This document shows positions 33,930-42,952 of a stretch of 64,000 nucleotides of DNA, piece after piece; position 1 is the first letter of the stretch, and each line of letters begins with the position of its first letter. The notes beneath the pieces are model-generated. The model saw only the letters and a program-made list of their open reading frames with translations, ran no database searches and was not told the DNA's origin. The position numbers were made by a program, and so were the translations under genes. The stretch comes from JAWKTV01 sp041398905 (GTDB lineage: Bacteria > Planctomycetota > Planctomycetia > Planctomycetales > Planctomycetaceae). The stretch is from the NCBI GenBank assembly GCA_041398905.1, contig JAWKTV010000008.1, positions 186,001 to 250,000 on the forward strand, read 5' to 3'.

Positions 33930-35101
33930 ATCCAATCCCGCTGCTGACAACGATCGCCGCAGGGTCCGTATCGTCGGCTGCCTATGAGATGAGCGACCAG
34001 CAACTCGCCTCGCTGCGACTGTTGCAGGGGTTTACCGTCGCCTGGGTCTTCGGCTTAGGGGCGGTGATTGGCAGCTTTCTCAATGTGGTTGTGTACCGTC
34101 TGCCGCGCGGGATGTCGTTGAGTCATCCCAAGTCGCGGTGCTGCAGTTGTCACACGCCGATCGGGCGACAGGACAATCTGCCGATCATCGGCTGGTTACT
34201 GCTCCGGGGTCGTTGCCGAGCCTGTGCGGCGCCAATCTCCCCGCGCTACCCGCTGGTGGAGCTGGCGGTCGCGACGGTGTTTCTGGGGCTGCTCCTCGGA
34301 GAGTTGCTGCGTGGCGGCGCGAATCTGCCGCTGCGAATTCCCAATCTGACCCACGGCAACGCGATTCTGTGGATCATCTGGTACACGAAGTGGAACATCG
34401 TCGGCATCGCGGTGTATCACACGATTCTGCTGATATCGCTGTTGTCGATCGGGTTGCTGGCCGGGGATGGTTACGCCCCCCCTCGGCGGCTGCTTTGGCT
34501 CGCGATGTGTTCAGGTGCCCTGCTGCCGATTGTGTGGCCGGAGTTGCACCCGGTACCGGCCGTGATACCACAGCCCGGCTGGATGAGCGGCTGGCGCTGG
34601 GAGGTGGCCTGGACGGACCGCCTCTTCTCGCCTGGCTGGACGCTGCATCTGGGTGTCGGTTTGGAGGGGCTCGTCAATGTGGTGGCTGGCGGGCTGATCG
34701 GCGGAGGAGTGGGCTGGTTCGCCTCACGGGCTCAGGTCGAGGCGAGCCGCCGCGCCGGCCTACGGTGGGGTTTCGTGCTCGTGGGAATGCATCTGGGGTG
34801 GCAGGCGTGTCTGTCCGTCGCCGCGCTTCTGGCCGTGCCGACATTGATTGACGTTTTGCTGGTGCTGGCTGGTTGGGGTCGAGCATCACGGTTGACCAGC
34901 CCGCTGTTCCTGTGGATCGCAGCCTTCCTGCAGATTCTGGCGTGGAAGGCTCTGGATTCACTGCCCTGCTGGTTGTCGCACCAGGGAATCTCGGGTCTGC
35001 CTTGGACGGGGGTGGTCAATTGGGCGATCTCGATTCTGGTGGTCGCTAGCGTGGTGGCGGTCACGAGCCGTCTCAGTCGCAACATGCACGCCAAGTCGTA
35101 A
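33926..35101 (+). CDS. Prepilin-peptidase-like (A24/PilD) membrane protein
   Basis: A 391-residue polytopic protein. The N-terminal domain is PilD-like: AVIGSFLNVVVYRLPRGMSL and a four-Cys zinc-type element (CCSCHTP then CRACAAP). Membrane segments follow, with GDGYAPPRRL at the position of the first catalytic Asp. At the second site, where GxGDxKL-type sequence is expected, it reads GFVLVGMHLGWQACLSVA with no Asp, so peptidase activity may be lost; the N-methylation domain could persist. It is larger than usual (~290 aa). The ATGA overlap couples it to the preceding unknown gene. The Tad pilin has its own CpaA at 14985. Confidence 0.75.
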   Translation: MNPIPLLTTIAAGSVSSAAYEMSDQQLASLRLLQGFTVAWVFGLGAVIGSFLNVVVYRLPRGMSLSHPKSRCCSCHTPIGRQDNLPIIGWLLLRGRCRACAAPISPRYPLVELAVATVFLGLLLGELLRGGANLPLRIPNLTHGNAILWIIWYTKWNIVGIAVYHTILLISLLSIGLLAGDGYAPPRRLLWLAMCSGALLPIVWPELHPVPAVIPQPGWMSGWRWEVAWTDRLFSPGWTLHLGVGLEGLVNVVAGGLIGGGVGWFASRAQVEASRRAGLRWGFVLVGMHLGWQACLSVAALLAVPTLIDVLLVLAGWGRASRLTSPLFLWIAAFLQILAWKALDSLPCWLSHQGISGLPWTGVVNWAISILVVASVVAVTSRLSRNMHAKS

Positions 35102-35116
35102 TGCACACCGTATGCA
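35102..35116. promoter_or_regulatory. TGCA-N7-TGCA operator before the MerC-Fur operon
   Basis: TGCACACCGTATGCA begins directly after the stop codon at 35101 and lies 113 bp before the MerC-like start. It is one base short of the perfect TGCATAC-GTATGCA palindrome seen before cpaB. It is placed to control the long operon that reaches the P-type ATPase. Confidence 0.65.
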
Positions 35117-35228
35117 CCCGCGTGCCAGCGTCTTGTGCAGTACGGACGGTTATGGTAATGTCGTGCAGGTGAGTCGCGATGCGGTCTGGAACGGCCGCGC
35201 GATCTGAGTTCAGTCTCGAGGCGGAGAG

Positions 35229-35712
35229 ATGGCACGTTCACGGATGTCAGTATCGAGTGACGGCGGGGATGATGTCAGCATGCTGCTGGCAGGCGTCTGT
35301 CTGGCGCACTGCCTTCTCGCACCGGTGCTGGCGGCGATCTGGCCAGTGGTTGGTGTTCCACTGGCGCGGGCCGCCGGACTGCACCAGCTGTTCGCGTTCA
35401 TCACCCTGGTGCTGTCGCCGCTGATTCTCGTGCCGGGCTACCTGGCGCATCGGCGGAAGGTGATCGCCAGCCTGGGTGTCAGTGGGCGCGGTGCTGCTGT
35501 TGCTCGGGGCGACTCAGGCGGGGGCGGAATGCTGCTCCGTCATTCTGGCCGCCGTTGAGGGGCTTGTCTCGCCGTCGGAGATCACTTGGCGGGAATGGGT
35601 TGGCTTCCTGGCGACACCCGTTGGCTGCCTGATGGTCGTAGCGGCGCACTTGTGGAATCGGAATCTGCTTGCGAAGCGGGCTCATCGCTGTCGTGGGGGG
35701 CGGCCGTGTTGA
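35229..35712 (+). CDS. MerC-like membrane protein, frameshifted
   Basis: A ~160-residue inner-membrane protein with about four helices. The first frame has LLAGVCLAHCLLAPVLAAIW, LFAFITLVLSPLILVPGYLA and HRRKVIASLG; after a one-base shift near 35480 the next frame gives AVLLLLGATQAGAECCSVIL and FLATPVGCLMVVAAHLWNRN, ending HRCRGGRPC at 35712. Cys-Leu-x-His in helix 1 and Cys-Cys later resemble MerC-family metal carriers; related genes occur in zinc-responsive loci. The stop overlaps the Fur start. Transport of zinc or another soft metal is inferred. Confidence 0.62.
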
Positions 35713-36329
35713 GCAGTAAGTCCTCGGGAACACGCGGTGCGAAGACGCGCTTGAAATCGGGGCGCCGAGCCAAGTCGCTGCCGGAGTTGACGGTTGACCA
35801 GGCGGGGGAACTGCTGAGGCAGGGGGGGATGCGCCGGACGCTGGTCCGGGTGTGCGTGTTGCAGGTGCTGTCACGGCAGCGGATGGCGATGTCACAGGCC
35901 GAAGTGTCGACGGCGCTGTCGACCTACGGGTTTGATGAGTCGACCATCTTTCGCAGCCTGGCCGACATGGTCGACCGTCAGCTCATTCGACGAGTTGACA
36001 CGGGAGACAAGACATGGAGGTTCTGGCTGCGTGGCGGCGACTTTTCCGGTTCGTCACCGATCGGTCCGCCGGGTGGAAGTGGCCGGATTCTGCATGTCTG
36101 CCTCAAGTGCAGCCGGGTCACACCACTGCGGGCCGGCCAGCTTAAGTTGGAATACTGCGGCGGCGAGATCAGCGAGGCGAACGTCGAGGATATCGTTCTG
36201 CGCGGGTGTTGCACCGCATGCGAAGCAGGTTCGGCAGGCGGCGAAGAGTCGGCGGATGTCTCGGAGAGTCCGCCGAAGCGTGTCCGGCGACCAAGAAAGT
36301 CGAAGCGGAGCGACTCCCATGTCGAGTGA
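35706..36329 (+). CDS. Second Fur-family regulator, divergent sensor region
   Basis: A ~207-residue protein from GTG 35706 (TTG 35709 also possible), overlapping the MerC-like stop. The DNA-binding part, GGMRRTLVRVCVLQVLSRQR and YGFDESTIFRSLADMVDRQL, parallels the Fur protein at 5691. CLKC and CCTAC retain the structural CxxC pairs, but the HxH element before the first pair is missing (RILHVCLKC) and the C-terminus carries a basic tail (PKRVRRPRKSKRS). It may sense a different signal or act as a co-repressor. It is encoded inside the operon it probably controls. Confidence 0.8.
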   Translation: MLSSKSSGTRGAKTRLKSGRRAKSLPELTVDQAGELLRQGGMRRTLVRVCVLQVLSRQRMAMSQAEVSTALSTYGFDESTIFRSLADMVDRQLIRRVDTGDKTWRFWLRGGDFSGSSPIGPPGGSGRILHVCLKCSRVTPLRAGQLKLEYCGGEISEANVEDIVLRGCCTACEAGSAGGEESADVSESPPKRVRRPRKSKRSDSHVE

Positions 36330-37580
36330 AGATCGGCCAGACCCTCTCGAGTGGTGCCGCTTCGCAGGTCTGTTTGGACGCGCGCACGGGATGCTGCATC
36401 ATGACTTCTGTCCGTGGGCCAATCGCTGGGTCTACTGGATGAAGCACCCGCTGTGCGCGTTGGCGCTCGCGCTGGTGGCGTCGGTGATCTGCGGGGCGAT
36501 CGTCAATCCCAACGTGTTGATCGTCAGTGGAGTACTCGCGGCGAGTATCGCGCTCGGGATCGTGTGGCCGCGTGTCACGATGGCGGGGGTCACCGGCTCG
36601 ATCGAGATTCAAAGGCGCCGGTGCCGGGAGCAGGAGCCCGTGACGGTGGTGCTCCGGATTCAGAACACCTGGCCTTGGCCGGTGTGGGGTTTGTACGTCG
36701 ACGGCGGCTTCGTCGACGAGGATCAGCCGGTGCTGGCGCTGTCGCGGCTCGCTGGTTCAAGCACGACCGAGTTTGAATGGACCTTTGTTCCGCAGCGCCG
36801 CGGAGTCTATCCGCTGTCGCCACCAAAGCTGGCGACGCGGTTTCCCTTCGGCCTGACGGCGTCTGCTCGATCACTCACTGTTCAGGGGCGACTCGTCGTC
36901 TGGCCGGAGACCTGTCGATTGACGACGCTGCCTGATGCGGTCGAGCTGGACTTTCGTGACGATCGACTGACCGACCGTTCCGCCGGTGAGCAGGGGGAGT
37001 TGTGGGCACGCGTGCGTTTCGGCAGGGGGACAGTCTGCGTCGCGTACACTGGGCGCAGACGGCCCGGCAGGGGCGAATGATCGTCTGTGAGAGGCAGGCG
37101 TCGTCCGGGTGTGCGGTCCGTCTGCTGGTCGACCTGACGACGGTCCACCACGACCAGGTTCGAACGGCGCAATCGACGCTCGAGACGGTGCTCCGTGCCG
37201 CGGCGACGATTTGTGAATCGCTGCACCAACAGCACGCGACGATCGAGTGCTGGCTGGGACAGCGGCGGTATCTCGTTGCCGGCTCGGCGGTCGACTACCG
37301 CGAGTTGATGGACGCTCTGGCGGCGGTACCGGCCAACGGGCTTGAGCAGGGCTGGCCGACATGGTTTGGCCGCGACGATGTGTGGACCGTCGCGCTGACA
37401 ACCAGGGAAGGCTGGGAGAACCTGGGGCCGCGGGCGATGCGTCGGGCGATCGCCGTCACGCCCGGTTCGGTGGTCGCCGGTGAGTCCTCCGCGACGTCGG
37501 CATGGCTGACGATTCCGTCTGGAGTCGAGTGGCGGGACCTGTTCCCGGCCCGGTGGCGGAGGGCCTGTCATGTCGCCTGA
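36319..37580 (+). CDS. DUF58 domain protein, frameshifted
   Basis: Two N-terminal membrane helices (CALALALVASVICGAIVNPN, VLIVSGVLAASIALGIVWP) precede a beta-rich region (VTVVLRIQNTWPWPVWGLYV, RGVYPLSPPKLATRFPFGL). A one-base shift near 37005 leads to the DUF58 core GTRAFRQGDSLRRVHWAQTA and a VWA-like remainder ending at 37580. DUF58 proteins pair with MoxR ATPases and transglutaminase-like proteins, as here, forming a chaperone-type module of unclear substrate. ATG 36319 overlaps the Fur stop. Confidence 0.78.
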
Positions 37581-40031
37581 GATCCATCTGCAGGGACACA
37601 CGGCCGAGTCTCGTGATCCTGCCGGCCCGGCGGCGTCGACCGTCCCCTGGGCGACTCATCTCTTGACCGTCGGCCTGGCCTGCCTGGCATCGACGGTCGT
37701 CTCCATCGCCGTTGCCGATGGAGAGTACTCGGCCGCATGGTGGGTGGTGCGTTGCAGTGAGACGGCTGTGGTCATCGTCGTTTCTTACTGGATGCGGCAG
37801 TGGGCGGCGAACCACAAGACTCTGCAAGCTCTGTCTCCCGCACTGGTTCTGCTCGTGCTCGGCAACCTGTTGTGGGAGCCGTGCCAGCGGTGGTGTCTGG
37901 ACTGGGGACGCCCGTTTGAACTGGTGGTCATCGACAGCCTTCGGCTGATCGCGCTGGGATTGTCCGCCGCTTCGGCCCGGCCCGAGTATGGTCGCCTCGC
38001 CACGTGCTCAAGCCTGTTTCTCGTGATGTTCGGCGCGATGCTGTCGTTCACGCCGCTGGTGCATGTGCTGGTTGGGGTGTATGCGGCGGGGGCGATTGGA
38101 TGGCTGGCGGCCACGTACTGGGACTCGCTGCGGTCTCGACTGGTGGTGACCGGAGAGCGACGGAACCCACGCTGGAGCGTCAAGGTGCTGATCGGGTTGT
38201 TCGGAGTGGCAGTGCTCTCAGTGGGAGCGACGAACGAGTCCGCGGCGGTGGCACTGCGAGGGTTTCTGCCGAGTTCGGGAGGGAATCGCGGGAACGATCC
38301 CTATGCCCGCAGCGGCGTGGGCGACGGAGACCTGCTGGTGGCCGGGTCGAAGAACATACAGAGCTTCGCACCGATCGAGGAAGCTCCCTTCGTCGACGAC
38401 CATCTGCCGGGGCTTTACGACGTCATCAACGACGTCAGCGGTGAGCCGCGCAAGATACCGCCGCGCAATGGACTCCGCGTGGCGGTGCCGCAAGAACTCG
38501 CGGCGAAGCTCAAGCAGCATCTGCATACCCGAACCGAGAAGGCCGCGCGGGAGTTCTCGACTCTCCGCCGCGCCGTTCCACCACGTCAGCAGAAGATCAA
38601 GGACATTGCCTCGAACGCGCTGTTTTATGTGGCCGGGCGCACGCCGTTGCACCTGCGGATGCAGACCTATGCCCTGTTCGACGGCATCGACTGGATTCCC
38701 GAATCGGTTCCCGAACCCCACCGTCTGCCGGAGCTGAGGATCGTAAAGCTGGATGGCAAGCCCTGGCTGCAGCTCGATGACCAGCAGCGGTGGGCTCCCT
38801 ATTTGGCCGAGGCGGAGACCCACGCCATCAAGCCGGTACGACTCGGATCAGCCGAGATTCCCGCGCCGGTCCACCTGCATGGCATCCATATCGACATGGT
38901 TGAACATCCCCACTTTTTTGAGTGGGGTGCGGGCGGGGTTGTGCGGATGAAGCGCGATGAGTTGCCGGGCGGGATCGCGATTCATCTCGCCTCGCGCACG
39001 GTTGATGAACAGCGGATCTCGAAGACGACGCAAACCGGCCGGTTCCTGAAACTCGAAGAAGAGCACGGCTGGGTCCCCTCCAGTGCGAGGCCGGACGAAC
39101 TTCGAAAGCTGGCACTCGAATGGGCCGGCGGTGAGTCGTCCGGGTGGCCACAAGTGCGGGCGATCGTCGAGCGATTGCGGCAGGACTACGTTGTTGATCC
39201 AACGATCAAGTTGGGAACCGACGATCGGTCGGCGGTGACGCAGTTCCTGTTCGAGAGCCGACGCGGACCGGACTACCAGTTCGCGACGGCCGCGCGCTGC
39301 TGCTGCGTTCGCTGGGCTACTCGACGCGACTTGTCAGCGGCTTCTATGCCCGGCCGGATCGATACGATGCGCACTTACGGCACACGCCAGTCCTCCAGGA
39401 GGACCTGCACTTCTGGGTCGAGGTCCACGTGGCTTCCGGGCAGTGGCTGACGGTCGAGCCGACTCCCGGTTACGAAGTGCTTCGTCCGCCTCCGGGTTAC
39501 ATGGCACGGGCGCTCGAAGTCGCGTTGGCGGCAGGGATCTGGGTGCGGGAACACGCGGTGCTGACCGTGATGTTCGTCATCGTGGTCGCATGTGGCTGGC
39601 GGTACCGATGGACAGTGCTGGACTGTCTCGCCACGACCTGGTGGCGAGTCGTCCGTCACCGCGCACTGCGCCGTGACCGACCGCGGCTGCTGCCGCTGGC
39701 GACCTGGCGACTGGTGGAAAAGAGGCTCGCCTGGAGTGGTCTTCGTCGTCCCCTCGGGATGACTGTGCGCGAATGGCTCGCGGCATCGCCTTTTCAATCG
39801 GCTGCTGATGGCGACTTCGTGTTGCTGCTGGAGTGGGCGGCTTTCTCGAAGACGGAGTCACCACTCACAACGACGGATGTCGCGGCGGTGTGTGAGCGGA
39901 TGGTGGTGGGCTGGTCGCTGTCGCGACTCGGGCAGACTTCACAGTCCGCGCGATCTCGCCACGGCTGGCGGGTGGCGTTTGGCACGGCATTTCGTGGCAT
40001 TGAAGAGACACGCGTTCGAGGTGCTGTATGA
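37570..40031 (+). CDS. Membrane transglutaminase-like protein, frameshifted
   Basis: About 820 residues: several N-terminal helices (LLTVGLACLASTVVSIAVAD onward), a large periplasmic part with the TgpA-like arrangement, and a transglutaminase core split by a shift near 39290: LFESRRGPDYQFATAARALL then, in the next frame, LGYSTRLVSGFYARPDRYDA (catalytic Cys region altered by the shift), HFWVEVHVASGQWLTVEPTP (His-x-Trp-x-Glu and the Asp-like position) and a C-terminal membrane helix near 39540. Such proteins act with MoxR and DUF58 partners. The start overlaps the DUF58 gene by 11 bp and the end overlaps moxR (ATGA). Confidence 0.75.
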
Positions 40032-41038
40032 CCACGTCGATCCCCGCAGTCGAATCCGCGAGACAGGCACCACGGTCTGGAGAGTTCTCTGGGCCGTCTG
40101 GTGACGCACACGCCGCGGTGCAGGCGATGCGGCTGCGGTTGAATCGCACGCTCCGCGGCAAGTCTGAAGTTGTGGAGTCGGTTCTGACGTGCCTGCTCGC
40201 GCAAGGGCATTTGCTGATCGAGGACAAGCCGGGTTTGGGGAAGACGACGCTGGCCAAGTCGCTGGCGGAAGCGATTGGCGGCCGATTCGCTCGCGTGCAG
40301 TGCACACCCGACCTGCTGCCCAGCGATGTGACGGGCTTCAACATCTTCAACCAGAAGACGCATGAGTTCGCGTTCCATCCGGGACCGGTGTTCTCGGACC
40401 TGCTGCTGGCCGACGAGATCAATCGGGCGACGCCGCGGACGCAAAGCGCACTGCTCGAAGCGATGGCGGAGCGGCAGGTCACGGTCGACGGTGTTCGCAT
40501 GCCACTCGCGCCTCAGTTCTTCGTCATCGCCACCCAGAATCCGACCGAACAACACGGTACTTATCCTTTGCCGGAAGCCCAACTCGACCGCTTCGCGATG
40601 AAGCTGAGCGTCGGATATCCGGTGGAGGATGACGAAGTGTTGATGCTGCAAGACGGCGTCGGCGAGCCGGCTGACGGGCAGGCGGGCCAGATTCCGGACC
40701 TGCTTCCGGGGCAACTGGCCGAGTTGCAGGCGGAGGTTCAACGAATTCCCGTCGCCCGTTCCATTCAGCAGTACCTGGTGCGGGTGGCTTCGGCGACACG
40801 CGGGCACGCAAGAGTGCTCCTGGGGATCAGCCCGCGCGGTCTGCTGCTATGGCAGCGAGTGGCTCAGGCGCGGGCTTGGCTCTCAAACCGCGACTTTGTC
40901 ACGCCGGACGATGCCCGAGCCGTCGCTGGACCGGTGCTGGGCGTGCGGCTGGTGACGGACCACGAAGATGCCCGTCCGGTGATCCGTGAACTGCTGGCGT
41001 CGGTCCCCGTTCCCGAGTACTCCGTTGTTGGCGAGTAG
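40028..41038 (+). CDS. MoxR-family AAA+ ATPase
   Basis: A 336-residue cytoplasmic ATPase with Walker A LLIEDKPGLGKTTLAKSLAE near residue 70, Walker B LLLADEINRATPRTQSALLE, sensor region FFVIATQNPTEQHGTYPLPE and arginine motif AQLDRFAMKL. MoxR ATPases remodel protein complexes, often maturing metal- or cofactor-containing enzymes together with VWA/DUF58 proteins. The gene is intact and overlaps the transglutaminase gene by 4 bp. Its partner here is the DUF58 protein. Confidence 0.9.
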   Translation: MTTSIPAVESARQAPRSGEFSGPSGDAHAAVQAMRLRLNRTLRGKSEVVESVLTCLLAQGHLLIEDKPGLGKTTLAKSLAEAIGGRFARVQCTPDLLPSDVTGFNIFNQKTHEFAFHPGPVFSDLLLADEINRATPRTQSALLEAMAERQVTVDGVRMPLAPQFFVIATQNPTEQHGTYPLPEAQLDRFAMKLSVGYPVEDDEVLMLQDGVGEPADGQAGQIPDLLPGQLAELQAEVQRIPVARSIQQYLVRVASATRGHARVLLGISPRGLLLWQRVAQARAWLSNRDFVTPDDARAVAGPVLGVRLVTDHEDARPVIRELLASVPVPEYSVVGE

Positions 41039-41057
41039 CCTTGCGATTTGAACAGCC

Positions 41058-42623
41058 ATGATGTCCTCCGCCTCCGAGATCGTTTACTCCGTCGCCCTGC
41101 GATTCCTGCAGGGCTTGGCGATGTGCGCGCCGACCCTCTTGATCGGACTGTTTATCGCGGGAGCACTCAGAGGTCTTGTCGGCCTGCGCCGCATCCAGGG
41201 CCACTTCAACACGACGGTATCCGGGCAGTTGCTGCGGGCATCGCTGTGGGCCACGCTGACGCCGGTCTGTTCGCTGGGGGTGCTGCCGATCGTACGGGAA
41301 CTGAGGCGCGCGGGAGTTCCGGCGGCACCGCTGATGACCTATCTGCTGTCGGCCCCGATGCTGAACCCGATCACGCTGGTGTACGGCTGGACGGTGCTCG
41401 ATCCTCCGGTCTTTTTCGTCCTTGTCGGCGCGACTCTGGCTGTCTCCTGGGGGATCGGGATGGTCACTAGCCGCTGGGCGGTGCGAGCCGTTGAGGTCGA
41501 TCCAGGCGACTGGCCTGAGGGAGAATGGGGCCTGAGACGCATGGCGAACATCGCAATTGCCTGCGGTCGTTCCATGGCCGAGACAGGCTTGCGGGATGTC
41601 TCGCTGGCCTTGGGAGTCGGGGCGATCGTCGCGGCATTGCAGCCGACCGGATGGATGTCTGCACATCTCGGCTATCAGAACGTCGCGGCTCCCTGGGCGA
41701 TGCTGGTGGCGACACCGCTGGCGTTCATCGATCCGTACTTCGGCCTGATGCAGGTGTGGGCGATGACGAGCGTGCAGTTTTCCGTGGCCGCCGCAGTGAT
41801 CCTGCACGTCTTTGGAGTCGGCTTCAATGCGGCTGTCGCCCTGTGGGTGGGAGGAATCTACGGGGGCCGACGACTCGTGTCGCTCGCCATGATCATGCTC
41901 ATGGTCGCGATGTCGGTTGGCTACGTGGCAGACGCCGCGCTGACGCACCTCCCGGGTATGGAGGACGATACGCATGCTCTGGACACGCTGACGCGCCCCT
42001 ACGGCGCGTACGCTGTCAATCTGGCCGGCTCAGGGTGGAAGGATTTGCTGCGAGAGGCGTTCCGGCATGTGCAGCCCATCTTCGTGCGCGGCATTGGTGT
42101 ACTGGCTGCGGTGCTGCTGCTCGGAATCGTGCTGCGATGGCGACAGGTTCAATTCTTCAGCGGCGATGTCGCGGCAGCGTCCGAGCGGGCGAGGCAGTCT
42201 GCCGTCTGGGGTCAGGCGATTCCCGCCCGCTGGCTGGGCCTGCTGGGTGTCGTCGGACTGCTGGCGACGCTCGTGCTGCTGACGTTCATCTACTTTCCAC
42301 CAGCGGACGAACTCTTCGAGGAGATGCGAATTGTCCGCACGAATGCGGCCGTGTCGATCAACACCAGCGAGTTCGACATTGCCGAGAGAGAACTGAACAA
42401 GTTCGATGGATTCATAGCGAAGCTGCCCACCAGTCTGCTGATTCGCGGACAACGGTTGAACAGTGGACAACTCGAGCGTCAGGAACAACTGCGCCAACTC
42501 GTCACGGACATCCGGCAGGCCATCGGCAAGAGTGACCGCGAACGTGCGAAGGAACTGACTCGCCAGTTGTTCGACGCCGCTGTCACTTTTCGGCAGCTGT
42601 GTCTTGCGGGGGCGACGCCGTGA
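41058..42623 (+). CDS. SO_0444/YraQ-type permease (DUF318), putative metal transporter
   Basis: A 521-residue membrane protein. The family core is visible: LQGLAMCAPTLLIGLFIAGA, SLWATLTPVCSLGVLPIVRE, GVPAAPLMTYLLSAPMLNPI and a second half with AAVILHVFGVGFNAAVALWV. Related permeases are proposed to move copper, arsenic or other ions. The Cys in TPVCSLG is conserved in those. The last ~170 residues form a membrane segment and a helical cytoplasmic or periplasmic tail (ERELNKFDGFIAKLPTSLLI) not typical of the family. Context with a P-type ATPase and Fur regulators argues for a metal substrate. Confidence 0.78.
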   Translation: MMSSASEIVYSVALRFLQGLAMCAPTLLIGLFIAGALRGLVGLRRIQGHFNTTVSGQLLRASLWATLTPVCSLGVLPIVRELRRAGVPAAPLMTYLLSAPMLNPITLVYGWTVLDPPVFFVLVGATLAVSWGIGMVTSRWAVRAVEVDPGDWPEGEWGLRRMANIAIACGRSMAETGLRDVSLALGVGAIVAALQPTGWMSAHLGYQNVAAPWAMLVATPLAFIDPYFGLMQVWAMTSVQFSVAAAVILHVFGVGFNAAVALWVGGIYGGRRLVSLAMIMLMVAMSVGYVADAALTHLPGMEDDTHALDTLTRPYGAYAVNLAGSGWKDLLREAFRHVQPIFVRGIGVLAAVLLLGIVLRWRQVQFFSGDVAAASERARQSAVWGQAIPARWLGLLGVVGLLATLVLLTFIYFPPADELFEEMRIVRTNAAVSINTSEFDIAERELNKFDGFIAKLPTSLLIRGQRLNSGQLERQEQLRQLVTDIRQAIGKSDRERAKELTRQLFDAAVTFRQLCLAGATP

Positions 42624-42937
42624 CGACGACCGACGAACAAGCGTCGTACTCCAGTCAAGGTGCGGCGGGTGAGCCGGATCAGGCTGGTGACCCGAGCCTT
42701 CTTGGCGTTTCGCTGATCTAGGCAGCGGTGGCGTGCGCAGCGCTAGCAGGGCTGGGGCTGGCTCAGAACGTCCCCCTGGCCGTGGCGCTGTCGCTGCAAC
42801 TGGCGCTGTCGACGATGGCCATCTGGGGCGCGCGGGATGCGTCCACGATTCGTGCTCGGCAGTCGAGTACGGCGGCGATGCCCGCTTCCCGCGAAGCGCG
42901 CGCGGCGGCCGAGTCGCAAAATGACGACTCGACGTGA
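42620..42937 (+). pseudogene. Small membrane protein interrupted by an amber codon
   Basis: GTG 42620 overlaps the permease stop (GTGA) and reads VTTTDEQASYSSQGAAGEPD… to LLGVSLI, then TAG at ~42719, then continues in the same frame as AAVACAALAGLGLAQNVPLA and LQLALSTMAIWGARD to 42937. The two hydrophobic halves make one 105-residue protein with two membrane helices. A single substitution (for example TAC to TAG) explains the stop; it may be an error or a real nonsense mutation. The family is unknown. Confidence 0.5.
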
Positions 42938-42952
42938 TCGCACGAGGAACAG

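Noticed and set aside
36319..41038. MoxR-DUF58-transglutaminase genes as a phage-defence system
   Set aside because: No nuclease or nucleotide-signalling partner is present, and the gene order with transporters and Fur regulators suits metal homeostasis better.
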